Assembly: GCA_022453515.1 (NCBI GenBank)
Contig: JAJNNY010000049.1
Coordinates: 1-64,000, forward strand
From: Astrocystis sublimbata
Taxonomy: Eukaryota > Ascomycota > Sordariomycetes > Xylariales > Xylariaceae
Direction of reading: 5' to 3'
DNA length: 64,000 nt
This document shows, in pieces, positions 11,245 through 22,518 of this stretch. A program made the translations under genes and the position numbers. Position 1 is the first letter of the stretch; every line of letters begins with the position of its first letter. The notes under the pieces are model-generated. The model was not told the origin of the DNA and did not search any database. It was given only the letters and a program-made list of their open reading frames with translations.

Positions 11245-11901
11245 CTAGAGTCGATCGAAACTGACCCCCAAATCCTCGGGACTGGTGCCACTGCTTTCAC
11301 TTTCGGCCCGCGACGATGCGGCCTCATCATGACTGATCTTGCTCCTGGAGAACTCTGTCCTGGTCTCGGTAGTGAGGCTCGATAGCGCGTCAGTCGTGTA
11401 CCGCCATGCAGCGTCAAAGCCCTCCTCCGCAAGCTCGGTAATGCTGTGCGAGATGCTATCCTGCGTCGATTCCTGCGTTGGTGTCTGTACAACTTCTTGC
11501 GTAGGTGCAATGTCGTCGTTTTCGCTATTTTTATTGTTGTCGCCATTGCTATCGTCGTCTCCACCGTTACCTTCTGGGTTCAAGGGGGCTGCAGCCTCAG
11601 GATTAACATCTTTTGACTCTACAACCTGTTGACTGCTTTCTTCCGAGCTTGGGGCTTGCGGAGTCTGTCGGGTCTTTCTCCTTGCAGCAATGGTCCTAAA
11701 CAGACCATAAGCGCCCACACTCGCGCCCCCATACAAGAGCGCTGTAACATATTGCAGAGGATTGCTCCAGTTACTGCCATCATCACGTCGTGGAAGGCTG
11801 GCTTTGAATGGTAAGCCGGGTATGGTGTTCCTCGTCCATTTGCCTAAACTTGACCAGGATGGTAGATGTTTTGGGAGAGAAAAACTTGGAGTACGAGTCA
11901 C
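11245..11901 (-). CDS. Unknown protein with one membrane segment; start unresolved
   Basis: The frame is open for 218 codons but has no ATG. The upstream limit at 11901 is a GTG, with an in-frame stop a few codons further 5', so the real start must be in an upstream exon. The N-terminal 45 residues are basic and rich in Ser, Pro and Trp, suggesting a mitochondrial targeting sequence. A single hydrophobic stretch follows (LQYVTALLYGGASVGAYGLF). The rest is acidic and low-complexity (GGDDDSNGDNN, TQEVVQTPTQEST). A candidate first exon starting near 11996 would need an unusual acceptor (AAAAG), so I leave it open. No family is recognised. A role as a small mitochondrial membrane protein is only a guess. 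Confidence 0.5.
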   Translation of the reverse strand: MTRTPSFSLPKHLPSWSSLGKWTRNTIPGLPFKASLPRRDDGSNWSNPLQYVTALLYGGASVGAYGLFRTIAARRKTRQTPQAPSSEESSQQVVESKDVNPEAAAPLNPEGNGGDDDSNGDNNKNSENDDIAPTQEVVQTPTQESTQDSISHSITELAEEGFDAAWRYTTDALSSLTTETRTEFSRSKISHDEAASSRAESESSGTSPEDLGVSFDRL

Positions 11902-12137
11902 TTTTCTTTCTAATCAGGCGAGGAAAATTGACATGAATTAGCTAACTGTCCTCTTATAGGTACATATTGAGATAACACAGATTGTCGTGTTTACCATGAC
12001 AAAGAAGAGAAAAGACCGATACGATACATCGCGCCCCCTGTCGTTGATGTATCCTCCTTCATAATCCCCCACATGAATGTGAACCAGTCACTCACTAGCA
12101 GCGTCCTGACTATATAGATAAACGAAAGCTCAAAGAC

Positions 12138-13299
12138 TTATTTACCTTTCTTGGCGCAAGACGGCTTGCTGCAGTCCACCTTGTTACAGCACTGATCGCC
12201 ACCCTTCCAGATGCAGTTGTTGGCATCCGACTTGAGATCGCACGGAACCTCCGTGAACTCGAATTCGACGCACATCTGCGGGTCCTGGGTATAGAACGTC
12301 AGAGCCGGCGTGACGGCCGGGCACGCCGGGCCGATACCCTCGGTGAAGCCGCCGAGACAGTACTTTCCGCACGGCCACTTGCTGATCGAGAAGTGGCCCG
12401 CCAGCGAGAACATGGGCGTGCGCCCGATGTGGCCCCCGTTGATGGCGTGGATGAGCCACTGGTTCTTGTTCGCGCCCGTTGCGAGGTCGCCGTAGGTGTC
12501 GCGGATAAAGATCTCGTTGGAGGGGTTGACGGGCTTGCCAGTCTCACACTTCTCGTCGAGGCAGAGCTGGAATTTCCCGTAGCGCTGCGTCATGCTCTCG
12601 GCGTTGGCGTAGTAGACGTTGTCGTTGGCCAGGCCGAGTCTGTATCCGTTGTCGGCCTTGAAGACGTAGCACTTGCCTGTGGAAAAGGTTAGTGTTGGAA
12701 TCCGGATATCGTGGGTTCATTGAAGTAGGATGGTAATTACCAGATTCAAGCCCAGAAGAGCACTCTCCGCCATCGCAATCGCCACCATCGTCACCACCAC
12801 CGTCGTCGGGACCTGGCTTGGGCTTCTCGCAGCTCCCATCCTTACCCTCGGTGGTCCCCTTCGGACACACACACTTGCCATCCACCATCTCCTTGCCATT
12901 GTCGCACTTCTCCGGCTTGTTGCACTGCTTGCCGTCGTAGGTGTAGCCCGTCGGGCAGCAGTGGTACCCACACTCGGCGTTCCCGGCCAGGTCGTGCCCG
13001 TCCGCGCAGCAGTCGAATGCAGTGTCCGGGCTGCCGCGGAGCTTTTGGCCGGCGAGACAGCAGGCGAAGTACTTCTTGTCCTCGGACATGGCCGGCTTGG
13101 TCCCGGCCTTGCTGCATTTCTTGGTCGTCACGCAGTCCAGGCCTTCGTCGCAGTCGGGGTCGTTGTAGGTGATGGTGTCGCCGTCGATGTTGGCCGGGTC
13201 GCCGATCTCGTAGGTCGGGATGTTCTTCTTGTATATCTTGGCTTGGAGCCCGGTGGTATATAGGGCCAAGGCCAGGAGGCTGAGTTGGAGGCTCTTCAT
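12138..13299 (-). CDS. Cysteine-rich secreted protein, 365 aa
   Basis: Exons 13299-12741 and 12676-12138 join across a 64-bp intron (GTAATT...CACTAAC...ACAG). The first 20 residues form a clear signal peptide (MKSLQLSLLALALYTTGLQA). The N-terminal half has many paired cysteines (FACCLAGQKL, FDCCADGHDL, YHCCPTGYTYDGKQC) and a Gly/Asp-rich linker (DDGGGDDGGDCDGGEC). The C-terminal half has a second cysteine-bearing module that includes GHIGRTPMFSLAGHFSISKW and CIWKGGDQCCNKVDC. The spacing resembles disulphide-rich extracellular or cell-wall proteins. I recognise no enzyme motif. It is probably secreted or wall-associated. Confidence 0.8.
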
Positions 13300-14963
13300 T
13301 GTGAATGAGTTGATGAGGTGTAGTTATGATTATGATGCTTTGAATAAAGGTGGATTGAGGAGTGGGAGGCTGGCTGGTGAGTATCCTGAATCCTGAGATG
13401 AGACCGGTGATGGTTTTATATCGCAACCTCGTGCGCTCAAACATTCCGAAGCATTCTGATGATTTCATATAACATGGTCCCCAGCCCCCGAGTCCCTGGC
13501 ATCGCCGACTTCAGCTTTCATCTGTCGTCAATAACATCGTCAGAAGCCTCAATGAACCAATATTGCATGTGAAGATCTACGCGAAAGTGGTAATAGCACA
13601 GCTACATTGACGCCATTGGTCCGGCGTTCAACAACTTCCCCAGTTTCCAACTAGCTCAAGCTGTAACAGCTGAAGCATTGATTGGATACCCTCAGAACTA
13701 TAATCTGGCTCGCTTGGAGGGCCGAGATGCTCGGGTAGGCTCAGCTAAGCAGGCAACCATTACATTGTTCACCGTCTGCATGTTCAGATGTAGGAAGCCG
13801 CCGTCGGCAATGCGTAAACGAATCCCATGACAGCTGCTGGGACTCAGCTCTCTGAGTTCTTCCGCTTCCTACATTGAGCGTTGCATTTTAACGGCATATG
13901 GACTTGTCAGCTCACTTGATACCAATGAAGATTTCCCGATCGGGAACGATTGAACGCAGGACTCATTGATGATGACATAGCAGGCAAGGGTTTGACTGGC
14001 TGGCAATTTCGGTTCTTGCCAGCTGCGAAGAGGGCTCGTATCTGTCTTCCATTACTCAATTGATGCCAACAACGGGTTTGCCGAGTTGCATACCTCATAT
14101 GCGTGATTGACAGCTCAACATTTCTAATTGACTCGGCAGAGTCCTCGCGCGTCGAAATAAGGCTGATCTTTGCGCATCAAGGTGGTATTTGATTAAACGT
14201 GCATAATGGGCGAACTGGTGCAGGTGGCATCTAGGTCACGATCACCAAAATATGGTCCCCGACCTGGACCTCGAGATTCGGCGACCGAGTCCTCCTCGCC
14301 TGGAGCACCAGCTGAAGGATTGTTGATATGCGAGCTTGATGTGTAGTAATGGCCGTTCATTGAGGCCAACTGTGATTAAAAGATTGACAAGAAGCGTCGC
14401 GGCAACAGCGGATCATCTCGGAAGTTTCCTCAAGTCTTCCTAGGACCTGATCTTCCACTCCACAGCTCCTCAAAGTAGAGCATGGAACTTGATCTAAATT
14501 ATTCGCAATGCCGAAATCAAGTAGAATTACCTTTTGCGCAGCTTTAATTCGACCAGTGACTGAGCCAATAAGATAGACGTTTCACCCAATCCCGTCGTTT
14601 TCGTTAAGGGTTGATGGCGAGGTATAAGCTGTGGTCCCGACGTCCGTGGTACTTACTACACGATGTCCCATTAAGGACAATTCGTACTAGATTGACGAAC
14701 CAAGGAGGAAAGGCGCTTGCTGTACTAAGCGAGAGAAGGAAAAGGGGAAAGAAGCAATGCAAACGGCAGAGACGGCTCCTTGTTAGGAGAAGAGTGAAGA
14801 CAGACGAAATGCGTAACCCACACACAATGACATTTCATTCCAAAATAACTCTACATCCCATTCCGTCATCAAACGAGACCTGCTAGGATCGCTTCCAATA
14901 TATAATAACATCCGAATTTAGAACAGATATAGCTAAAAGGACCAAACCGATTCGCAACCCCGC
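13300..14963. other. Gene-free intergenic stretch
   Basis: 1.66 kb between two minus-strand genes. The 5' portion is the promoter of the secreted protein. I see only short unsupported frames. Confidence 0.5.
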
Positions 14964-15771
14964 TCATTGCTTAACCCCCCTCAACTCCTCCCACTCATGT
15001 TCGAGAATCGCCATCTGCACCGAGTCAAGCCACTTCCTATCCCTATAAATAGCCTCTCGACTGACTCCCTCGACCTTGAAGCCCGCCTTCTTGTACACGG
15101 CCACGGCGCGCTCGTTGTACAGCGACGCGCCCAGGGCCAGGCTGTGCAGGCCGCCCCAGCGGAAGGCCCAGTCCATCGCCCAGTTGACGGCTTCGAGGCC
15201 GTAGCCTTTGTTCTGTTTTAGGGGTGGGATTTGTTAGTTGGATGCTCAGAGACCTATATGGGGGTCGTGCACTCAGAGCAGGTCTGTAATCACTCGAGAT
15301 CAACAGGATCTGGAGAATTGAGACCCAAAGATCAATCGTCACATAATTACGTGACTACCTCCCTTCACTCACCTGATACTTCGCCGCAATCCTAATCCCC
15401 AGCTGTCCCCGTCTCTGATAAGGCTTGCCATCTTTAATCCAGACTCCTCCGATAGGCTCAAGCGCCAGCTCCGGTTTCTTGTCATCCGCGGTCGTATCCT
15501 TATCTGCGTCTGTGTCCGTAATGCATATCATCACAGCCAACATGTGTTTGTCGCCCCATCTTCCCATCGTCTTCTCGTCGCTCGTCTTCCGATTCACAGG
15601 ACGGTGGATCGACGGATCCGACAGCGCGTGCGTCAGCGTGTCGGACAGGTGCGTGTACATGAAGGCCTTGTCCGCCTCGCTGTCTTCGATGGCGCGGTAT
15701 GTCAGACGCGCTGAGCGGAAGGCGCTGTCGAGGGCTGTGGTCATTGTGTCCATGGGCGGGTGTTGCGACAT
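14964..15771 (-). CDS. GNAT-family N-acetyltransferase, 215 aa
   Basis: Exons 15771-15373 and 15212-14964 join in phase 0 across a 160-bp intron (GTGAGT...ACAG). The acetyl-CoA pyrophosphate-binding motif is formed across the junction, GIRIAAKYQ|NKGYGLEAV, matching the (R/Q)xxGxG/A signature. It is followed by the typical motif B region (LGASLYNERAVAVYKKAGF) in which the NERA and YKKxGF residues are conserved. The N-terminal half (SARLTYRAIEDSEADKAF) fits the RimJ/RimL-like subgroup. The substrate cannot be told from the sequence. The intron is longer than its neighbours but both sites are canonical. Confidence 0.88.
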
Positions 15772-17644
15772 CTTGGATTATCTGTTTGTCTATTCCGAGT
15801 TGAGATTGTCTTGGCGGTGAGAATGATGATCGCGGGGATGGTGGGGGTTTGTGAGTGCGGTGAGATGGGCTTGTTGAGTGTTCATGGGAGGTTGAAGAGA
15901 TCAGTCTCAAAGTTCAGGTTCATGAGTATCTTGATAAGCACCTAGGTCTATTAAGGCGTTCTCGTTAACCCATACACTACTCTCCCGCCGTTGCCGGGCA
16001 TGAGTCAATAAGTATGGGGCTGGGGGCCGAAAACATATAAGCGGCATGATGATCAGATTAGATCCGATTGATAAGATGAAAGCCGGCGCTAATCCGCGAA
16101 ACACCAGAAGCGTTAAGCCGTTTGTGGGAGCTGGCCTTCACCGCGGTGACCGCTAGTCAAGCGCCAAGACGTGCTAGCTTCGCTTTACCAAAGCTTATCC
16201 AAGATTACAAGCTGGGTAGACGAAGACCTCGTGGTAGAAGCAGCATGCTATGGGGTAGCTTTAGCAGCGGCGATTTTGCTGATTTTAGATCATTGGTAGG
16301 GGTGCAGCAACGCATTTTGTCTGGCTAGTCTGGGCCCGTATGTCGGCTGACTGTTGCTGCCTTGGACGCTGCATACTGACTCATTGATAATCCTTGCATA
16401 TTCTTGTTTTCGAAGCATGAGAGAACTTAATTGGATGTAGATACATGATATTGTAAGCTAGTATGGTCTGCGAGGTATGAATTGAAGGCTTCAGATTCCG
16501 AAATGCGAGTTGCATTTTCTTGAAGAATACCCAGTAGTAAGCCCCGCGGAGTAGTGGACGTAACGACTTGATGCTTCCCAGGCGAATGAATCGCCGAATG
16601 GCTTGTCCGTAAGTAGGTTGCAGTTCCCGGTTGGGGTTCAGGCCCATATTGTTTGGTAGGAACTTCGGAAGGCAAGTCAACACCGCCTGATTGACATCCA
16701 TGCGATACCCCATTGTATCCCAGCTTTATTACAACCGTCAAATACCTTGCCATCGTGCGTCAGAGAGATAACTACAGTTATCACTGTAATGACAAAACTT
16801 ACTTTTGGCATCACCGGCATCGAATTACCCCTCGACTCATTGCACTTGACACCTAACTTGAGCAATTGCCGGCGGAATGAATGTTGAGAATGCTGACTAG
16901 ATCTCGTCGTCCCCCACTAGACAAAACCCTCATCGGTATGAGAATCCTCATGATCGGATTGAAGGGAGCTGCGAAACTCTCAGTGTTGGTAGTAGTAGCC
17001 CGCGATGCTCCAGGCTCCAGAGCTATACACCGAGTTCAAAACTCGAAACAGCTGCGGATACACGATACCACATTCATGGCGATTGATGCCGGCCCCGAAT
17101 AGCGATCATGAGTATGGGAAGAACACTGCTACGATATCAGCCATAATGTGATTTCCCTCGTTCGCATAGACCATATCGAACTTGACCGCAGAAACGCATT
17201 GGGATGAGTTGCAGAACATGGCACACTGTTCGACATCCGACCCTCCAAACAGTTCTCTTTCCATTTCATTTAGAGACATAATCTCAACGATGTTGAAGTA
17301 TAATGCGAGTTAGGATCAGTATAGTCGATTGAATCGTATCACAAGCCTCGTTCATTACTTGTATCCGGCAATGATTGAGGGAGAAGAATAGCCAATTCAA
17401 ATGGTATGACCAATTGATCTATACAATTCTCAAGTCGTGATGCACAGGAGCTATGTAGTGATCTCATTGTAAAATTGTGTTTACATAAGATTCGTTTAAA
17501 CTTGTTTTTATTTCATTTACACCTCGTAGGAGAGTGAAAATAATAAGCCTGAAAATAGTTAGGAGGAGATGATTAGCGCGTGTTCTGATCACAAAGAACT
17601 GTAACTAGCTACCTCTCGAGTAGTAGTGCCATGTTTGAATGAAG
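15772..17644. other. Gene-poor stretch with an unexplained minus-strand frame
   Basis: I see no complete gene in 1.87 kb. A 110-codon minus-strand frame at 16381-16713 (containing FLPNNMGLNPNRELQPTYGQAIRRF) has protein-like composition. It has no family I can name and no supported flanking exons, so it may be a gene remnant. It is the left border of the proposed biosynthetic cluster. Confidence 0.4.
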
Positions 17645-19173
17645 CTAGTCTTGTAACGTGGTGCTCTCCTTCTCACAAGATGACTCCGGGGTCCATTCCG
17701 CCTTGATCAGTGCCTCTTTGCTCCCAGGTGGTATCGCTACACCTAGGAACTTGAATCGAGCATCTGCTTTGGTGAACAGAGATACCCAGCCCTCGCGATC
17801 ACGTTCCTTGCCATTAGTGAAGCACTTCATGACAATGTCATATCCCCTATTGGACACTTTAGTGACTGAGCGATGGGACTTGCTAGGTTTAAGGATCAAT
17901 TACCTCAGCCATTGTTCTTGGTAATTACTAACAACGCCCTTCGGTGGAAAGCAGGCGTCGCTGATAATCACCATGGCACCCTTTTTCAACGCCGGTATGA
18001 GATTTCGAAGGATTCGTATCGCATACTTGTCGCTCCAATCGTGGAATATCATCCGGAAAAAATATATGTCGGCGTTCTTCACGGGTTGTTCCAGGAAGAA
18101 GTCGTGGACCTGGAAGGAAACTCTATCTTCCACGCTTCGTGGGAGTTCCTGTCTTCCGACGGCAATTGTTCGAGCTGAGTCCTGCACAATGAAGCTCCAG
18201 TGTGGATAACTCTGTGCTAGGTCAATGCTCACATGGCCCTTGGAGCCGCCAACATCGACGAAAAGTGGTTGCGCGGATCCGTCAAGGCGAATACCTTCGA
18301 GGATATAATTGGGTTGGAACCCCACCCCCGAGTAAACGTATTCCATACCTTGAGTGAATCTTTTGATTCTTTGAGGATCTTGTTCCCAAGTTTGGAACGC
18401 GGGCTTAACCAGGCCGTGTGCTAGTGCGTATGCCTAAGCGAGAATCAATATATGTGCTATAAATTCATAATAGACATTAGTATAGGAGGCTTACCGATTC
18501 TAGGGGTTCTTGGGAACCAGGATACTTGGCGAGCGCCTCGGTGATCTATCAAATGTAAGCAAATCCATATACATATCGTTGTGCTTGTCTAGAGAGTAAG
18601 ATATTCACCTTCAACATCGGAGGCCAATTCTCTTTGGTCATGAGTCCCACCCAGGCTGAAAGGCCCGTATCATTTGCCATAAGAAATGATGAAGATGTAT
18701 GTGTGACCATACCGTCGTCGGTTTCATCGAAGAGATGATGAGCCATAGCAAGTCGAAGCATTCGTCTGGTATCATCCTCATCCAAGCCGCATTTCTTGGC
18801 AATGTCATCATATGTGGCCTTTTCATCCCAATTCAGATCGTACCCGATCTTGTAAGTATAGATGAAGTCTAGTGCCATAGCTCGAGTGCTCTGCAGGATT
18901 TCAGTATATTACATGAAATGAAGACTGGATGCCAATACATACAGCTGGACCAGCCTCCAATATAACTTCTGACGGTGTAGTCAGAAGGTTTTGGAGTTCA
19001 TAGCAAGCCTCTTTTGCTGTCAGACGAGCTATTTCAACCTCTTTAGGAAGGATGGACGGCTTTTGCGATTTGTTGTCCTGCCAGGAAGTTCCTTGGGATG
19101 AGTAGTAGTCCTGGCAAGCTTTGACATTCTGAGATATGGACGACAGTAATTCGGTTGCCCGGTTGGAAGACAT
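17645..19173 (-). CDS. SAM-dependent O-methyltransferase (COMT type), 431 aa
   Basis: Five exons: 19173-18943, 18890-18609, 18545-18495, 18433-17904 and 17846-17645. All introns are 52-63 bp with GT/AG ends, and together they give one uninterrupted frame. The N-terminal half is the winged-helix dimerisation domain (DDIAKKCGLDEDDTRRMLRLA). The C-terminal half is the Rossmann fold, with SAM-binding FVDVGGSKGH (residues 246-255) and the catalytic region FRMIFHDWSD in which His319 is the general base expected in this family. The end (RGYDIVMKCFTNGKER) is also typical. Fungal members methylate phenolic hydroxyls in secondary metabolites. It lies 1.6 kb from a candidate RiPP precursor gene, so methylation of the Tyr-derived phenol is a reasonable inference. 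It looks intact. Confidence 0.92.
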
Positions 19174-20777
19174 GATACCTCACGATACCTCACGTAGGGG
19201 TGTGAATATATGTTTGAATGTGCCTCTGAGGAGCGAGCGATGGGGGCTTTAGATTTCCCCCAGTTTTGCAAAACCAACGAACACCAGTACCAGGTCGACT
19301 CACCAGTAGGAATGTGGTACTGAGAAATGGTGATGAAGAGTTGCCCCTGATAATGTCAGCACGTGCAAGAAGATCTCTGAGTTGTCAGGACTTCAGAATA
19401 AGTGTATGTTGTGCGGAAAAGAATCGAGTATGTTATCGAGAAAGTAGCTGAGTTGATTCCAGATGTCACGTATAAAAGCATCTATTCGTGATAATATTCA
19501 TGATATTTAATCCACATCCCAGAACCTCGGCTAAATACATATATTTTCGTCTAGGTATCTACTACTTGATCTCTCCAAGGTACCATCTGACTTGCTCCTT
19601 CCACTGTAGCATTCAAGTCCTGCTGACGGACCCGATTACCCCTGTTTCGGGCCGAGCCTGAGAAGGATGATGACCTTGCTGACACGCCGTGAGAATAGTG
19701 TAACATTCGTGTTAGTAGGCATGCATTTACGGCTCTAGGAAAGTCCTATGAATTTCACCGAATATTACCTACTGTTGGCTTGTCAGCAGAGTGCACGTAG
19801 CGTGATATGCCTGCCTAACTACCTATTTCAGGCTGACCAATAGAGGGGGTTGTCGCTGTTGGCGTAGGGCCTGCATGGTACTTTTGGGGATTAGCGGCGG
19901 GGGAGGGGCTGTGGGGGCGGGGCCGCGGGACGGGGATGCCTCTGGTAGGATTCGGAAGCCTCCTACGTATACTACTGTAAGTTGGTCTCATGCATAATTC
20001 GTGGGGGCTGTTGAATACAACTAGCCTCATACACGATCGATTGGTGGCGGTAGAAGCTGTTATGTCCCTTGGTGCTTTTTCTGACTGGGGTTCAGTAATG
20101 GTAGGCTGTGGTCACCTTAGCATCGTACTCGACGAGCCAGGATCCGCATCGGAAAAGGCAGCCGAAGGATGTCAACATTCAGGCTGGTAATACGGCATAT
20201 GGCCGGCCAACTTAGGGCTTACAGTCCCACCTCATGAGCATCGCGCACTGAAACCTTTTGTTTGCCACATATGCTGCCGGTACTTAGTAGGTACACTTAC
20301 GTACCTAGGTATCCTAATAACATCGAGTACCTCAGGTACATACAGTTCCACGCATCGTCGTATAGAAAACCACTCCAACCACACGTGCTCTAAACTATAT
20401 TTGAATAGTGATATGCTGGCGATCGAGGCTGTGATGCATGACTTATTTTGAGCACACTTCACACACTATCACACAGATCTTTGTTATACTAACAATTGTA
20501 GGAATAGGTCTGGCCAACGTAATCTCAGCTTCTGTGGCGGATCTCGATGTCATTGAAATGTGACTAAACAGATGCCTTCCTAACTGGGTAGTAAGATGCG
20601 AGGGTTTCTGCTAGGTACAATTGTGGTTGTCCGCCATGGAACTGTTGACAAGGACGCGAGAACGTATCAGGCTGGGGGATCCAATAACCAATCCTCGTCT
20701 CCATTCGCTTCTGCATCCGACCTCTATTTCTTATCGCGTAGTACCTGCACTATTTATATTGGGCATACAGGGTGTGC
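19174..20777. other. Gene-free stretch inside the cluster
   Basis: 1.6 kb between the methyltransferase start and the precursor gene end. It contains a GC-rich patch at about 19885-19940 and one copy of the TACCTAGGTA palindrome (20302-20311). I found no further signal-peptide-bearing small gene here. Confidence 0.5.
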
Positions 20778-21003
20778 TTAGCCCTGCTCGGCATATAGCC
20801 CAGCATCGGGGTATCTGATGTCCTCATCACGGTCAGGATATCGAATCTGGTCATCATTATCATGTCGTGCCATCATGATGGATCCACCATCTGTTGCTTC
20901 TTAGCGTATGTTATCGTTCATAGGGGTTATTCAAGTTACCTTGAATGGGCTGAGCTGAGCAACAGAGCCCGAACGTAATAGCCAAGAGGGTGAAGAAACG
21001 CAT
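20778..21003 (-). CDS. Candidate RiPP precursor peptide, 58 aa, signal peptide plus repeated IRYPD core
   Basis: Exon 1 (21003-20940) encodes a strong signal peptide, MRFFTLLAITFGLCCSA, with a likely cut before QPIQ. A 49-bp intron (20939-20891, GTAACT...CAACAG) joins in phase 1 to exon 2 (20890-20778). The mature part has a short leader (DGGSIMMARHDNDD) and then two tandem units, DQIRYPDRD and EDIRYPDAG, which share the five residues IRYPD (37-41 and 46-50), and ends in LYAEQG and a TAA stop. Signal peptide, acidic spacers and a repeated core containing Tyr match the precursor design of fungal dikaritins (ustiloxin, phomopsin, asperipin, epichloecyclin), whose cores are crosslinked by UstYa oxidases. 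Here a UstYa gene starts 573 bp away in the opposite direction. It lacks the Lys-Arg Kex2 sites common in that class and has only two repeats, so the processing route is unclear. The chance that it is another small secreted protein cannot be excluded. Confidence 0.68.
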
Positions 21004-21575
21004 AGTGAAGGCGCTAATGGCTGTGAAGATTTGAGATCTCAATCTTTTAGAGTGAAATTGTAACGAGGTTGAGCTGTGAGTGTATCGGTGTGGTTCTGAG
21101 AATAATGGGATGTGTAAAACTATGGGACCAGCTGTTCTTTATGTACGGCGGTGTCGAAGGATTCCCTACTGCCAAGCCGAGACTAGTCTTGCCTCTATTT
21201 CCCTAATACCTTAGTCCATGCAGGCTCTGGTGTGAACACCACCCAACGGAGTGGACAATATGTCATCTACGTACCAGGATGACATATCAGCAGCCTTCCT
21301 CACCGTGTAACCCACCATGCCCGTATACGTGCCCTACCATGTTCCATTTCCCAAGCAGGGTTGCAGACGTGGTAAAAGGATCCTTATTACCTCAGTACTT
21401 ATTCTTATCCTTGCAAATAATTTATCTGCAGTCGTGTTTCTACATAGTTCTCTGAAACCCACTGCAGAATCTATTATTTCTCCTTTCGAGTAACCTAAAT
21501 CTTCAATACCAGTTTGGAAAGTCTCGCGTGTTATCTATCCACTGTTATAGCTGCCTGGGTTCTCTATCTGACAAT
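21004..21575. promoter_or_regulatory. Shared divergent promoter, precursor and UstYa-A
   Basis: 572 bp separate the start codons of the minus-strand precursor gene and the plus-strand UstYa-A gene, so the two are probably co-regulated from this interval. I see no gene in it and I cannot name a binding site with confidence. Confidence 0.45.
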
Positions 21576-22317
21576 ATGGATGAATCATCGAGGGCGGGAT
21601 CGGAAACAATGCCCTTTATCAATGTCCCATGTGATGAAAGGCCCTTGCCTTCTTCGGAGACTTGCAACGTGGTGAAGTGGTGGGCCAGACTCTCCCCAAC
21701 AACAAAATTTCTCGGCCACCTCTTTCTCGTTCTCCTTTATACACTTTTGTTCATCTGTTTTCTTTCCGGTGGCAGCGGAACGCTTATGCATCCAAATAAT
21801 GGTAAGACAGCAACACTAACAATACGTATGGAAATTTCTGTCTAACCGCTCGAAGCACTGAAAAACATCCGGTTTCGATGGCAACCCACAATGAGCATTA
21901 CAGCTGGTGCAAGTCCGTTTGCGGGCGGACCAAGCGATGCTGTCGATAAAGCCTGGAGTAGCCTCATGGAAAGTATCAGCATCAGGGTAACCCAAGACGA
22001 ACTCAACAGAAATGGAAATCATCAAACATCAATCAATTTACCCATCGGCGGGGGAAATCTGGCTTGGTTGGGAGCATTTCACCATCTGCATTGTTTAGTA
22101 TGTATCAATACTCCCCCCTTCAAGTACCTAGTTATTAGCTACGGTATGTGTCTAACTCGGCAAGAAAATGATTCGACAAATAAATTACAGCCACCACTAC
22201 TTCCCCAACCAAACCGAGGGCGAGAGGAAAGATCTCGAGGTTCATTTCATGCTCGAGATAGACTCAAGGGTGGTCAGTTTTGAGGAAGTTGACAGTCTCA
22301 AAAACCCACTCCTGTAG
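21576..22317 (+). CDS. UstYa-family (DUF3328) oxidase A, 206 aa, second motif degenerate
   Basis: Exons 21576-21801, 21856-22097 and 22165-22317 give one frame. The start is the ATG before DESSRAG, because the frame further upstream has no ATG. One transmembrane helix (FLGHLFLVLLYTLLFICFL) lies near residues 45-65, as usual for this type II membrane family. The first metal-binding HxxHC motif is present (HHLHC, 151-155), preceded by the typical ASPFAGGPSDAVDKAW and followed by KMIRQINYSHHYFPNQT. Where a second HxxHC is expected the sequence reads EVHFMLEID, so the His-Cys pair is replaced by Phe-Met and the protein stops early. UstYa proteins are copper-dependent oxidases or cyclases in RiPP and related clusters. 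This copy may be inactive, or a partner subunit in the way UstYa and UstYb act together. Confidence 0.82.
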
Positions 22318-22518
22318 TCTATAGTTGCCTAAGTACGTAGTCATGGCCTCCATTCCTAATGGAGTTGGTTATGTTATATAGGTACAAAACATTATAATCC
22401 CAGTTGAACGTTTGTAATTCCATGTTCGAAAGCACATCTATCTACATGAAACATACTATGGACTACTATCTCATCTTCAACAATTCACCATGCTCAATGG
22501 CAAGTGATTAAGCAAGAG

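Noticed and set aside
12730..13263. 177-codon plus-strand frame
   Set aside because: Antisense shadow of the cysteine-rich secreted protein.
16381..16753. 110- and 108-codon minus-strand frames
   Set aside because: Protein-like in places but no start context, partner exon or family; kept only as a note in the intergenic entry.
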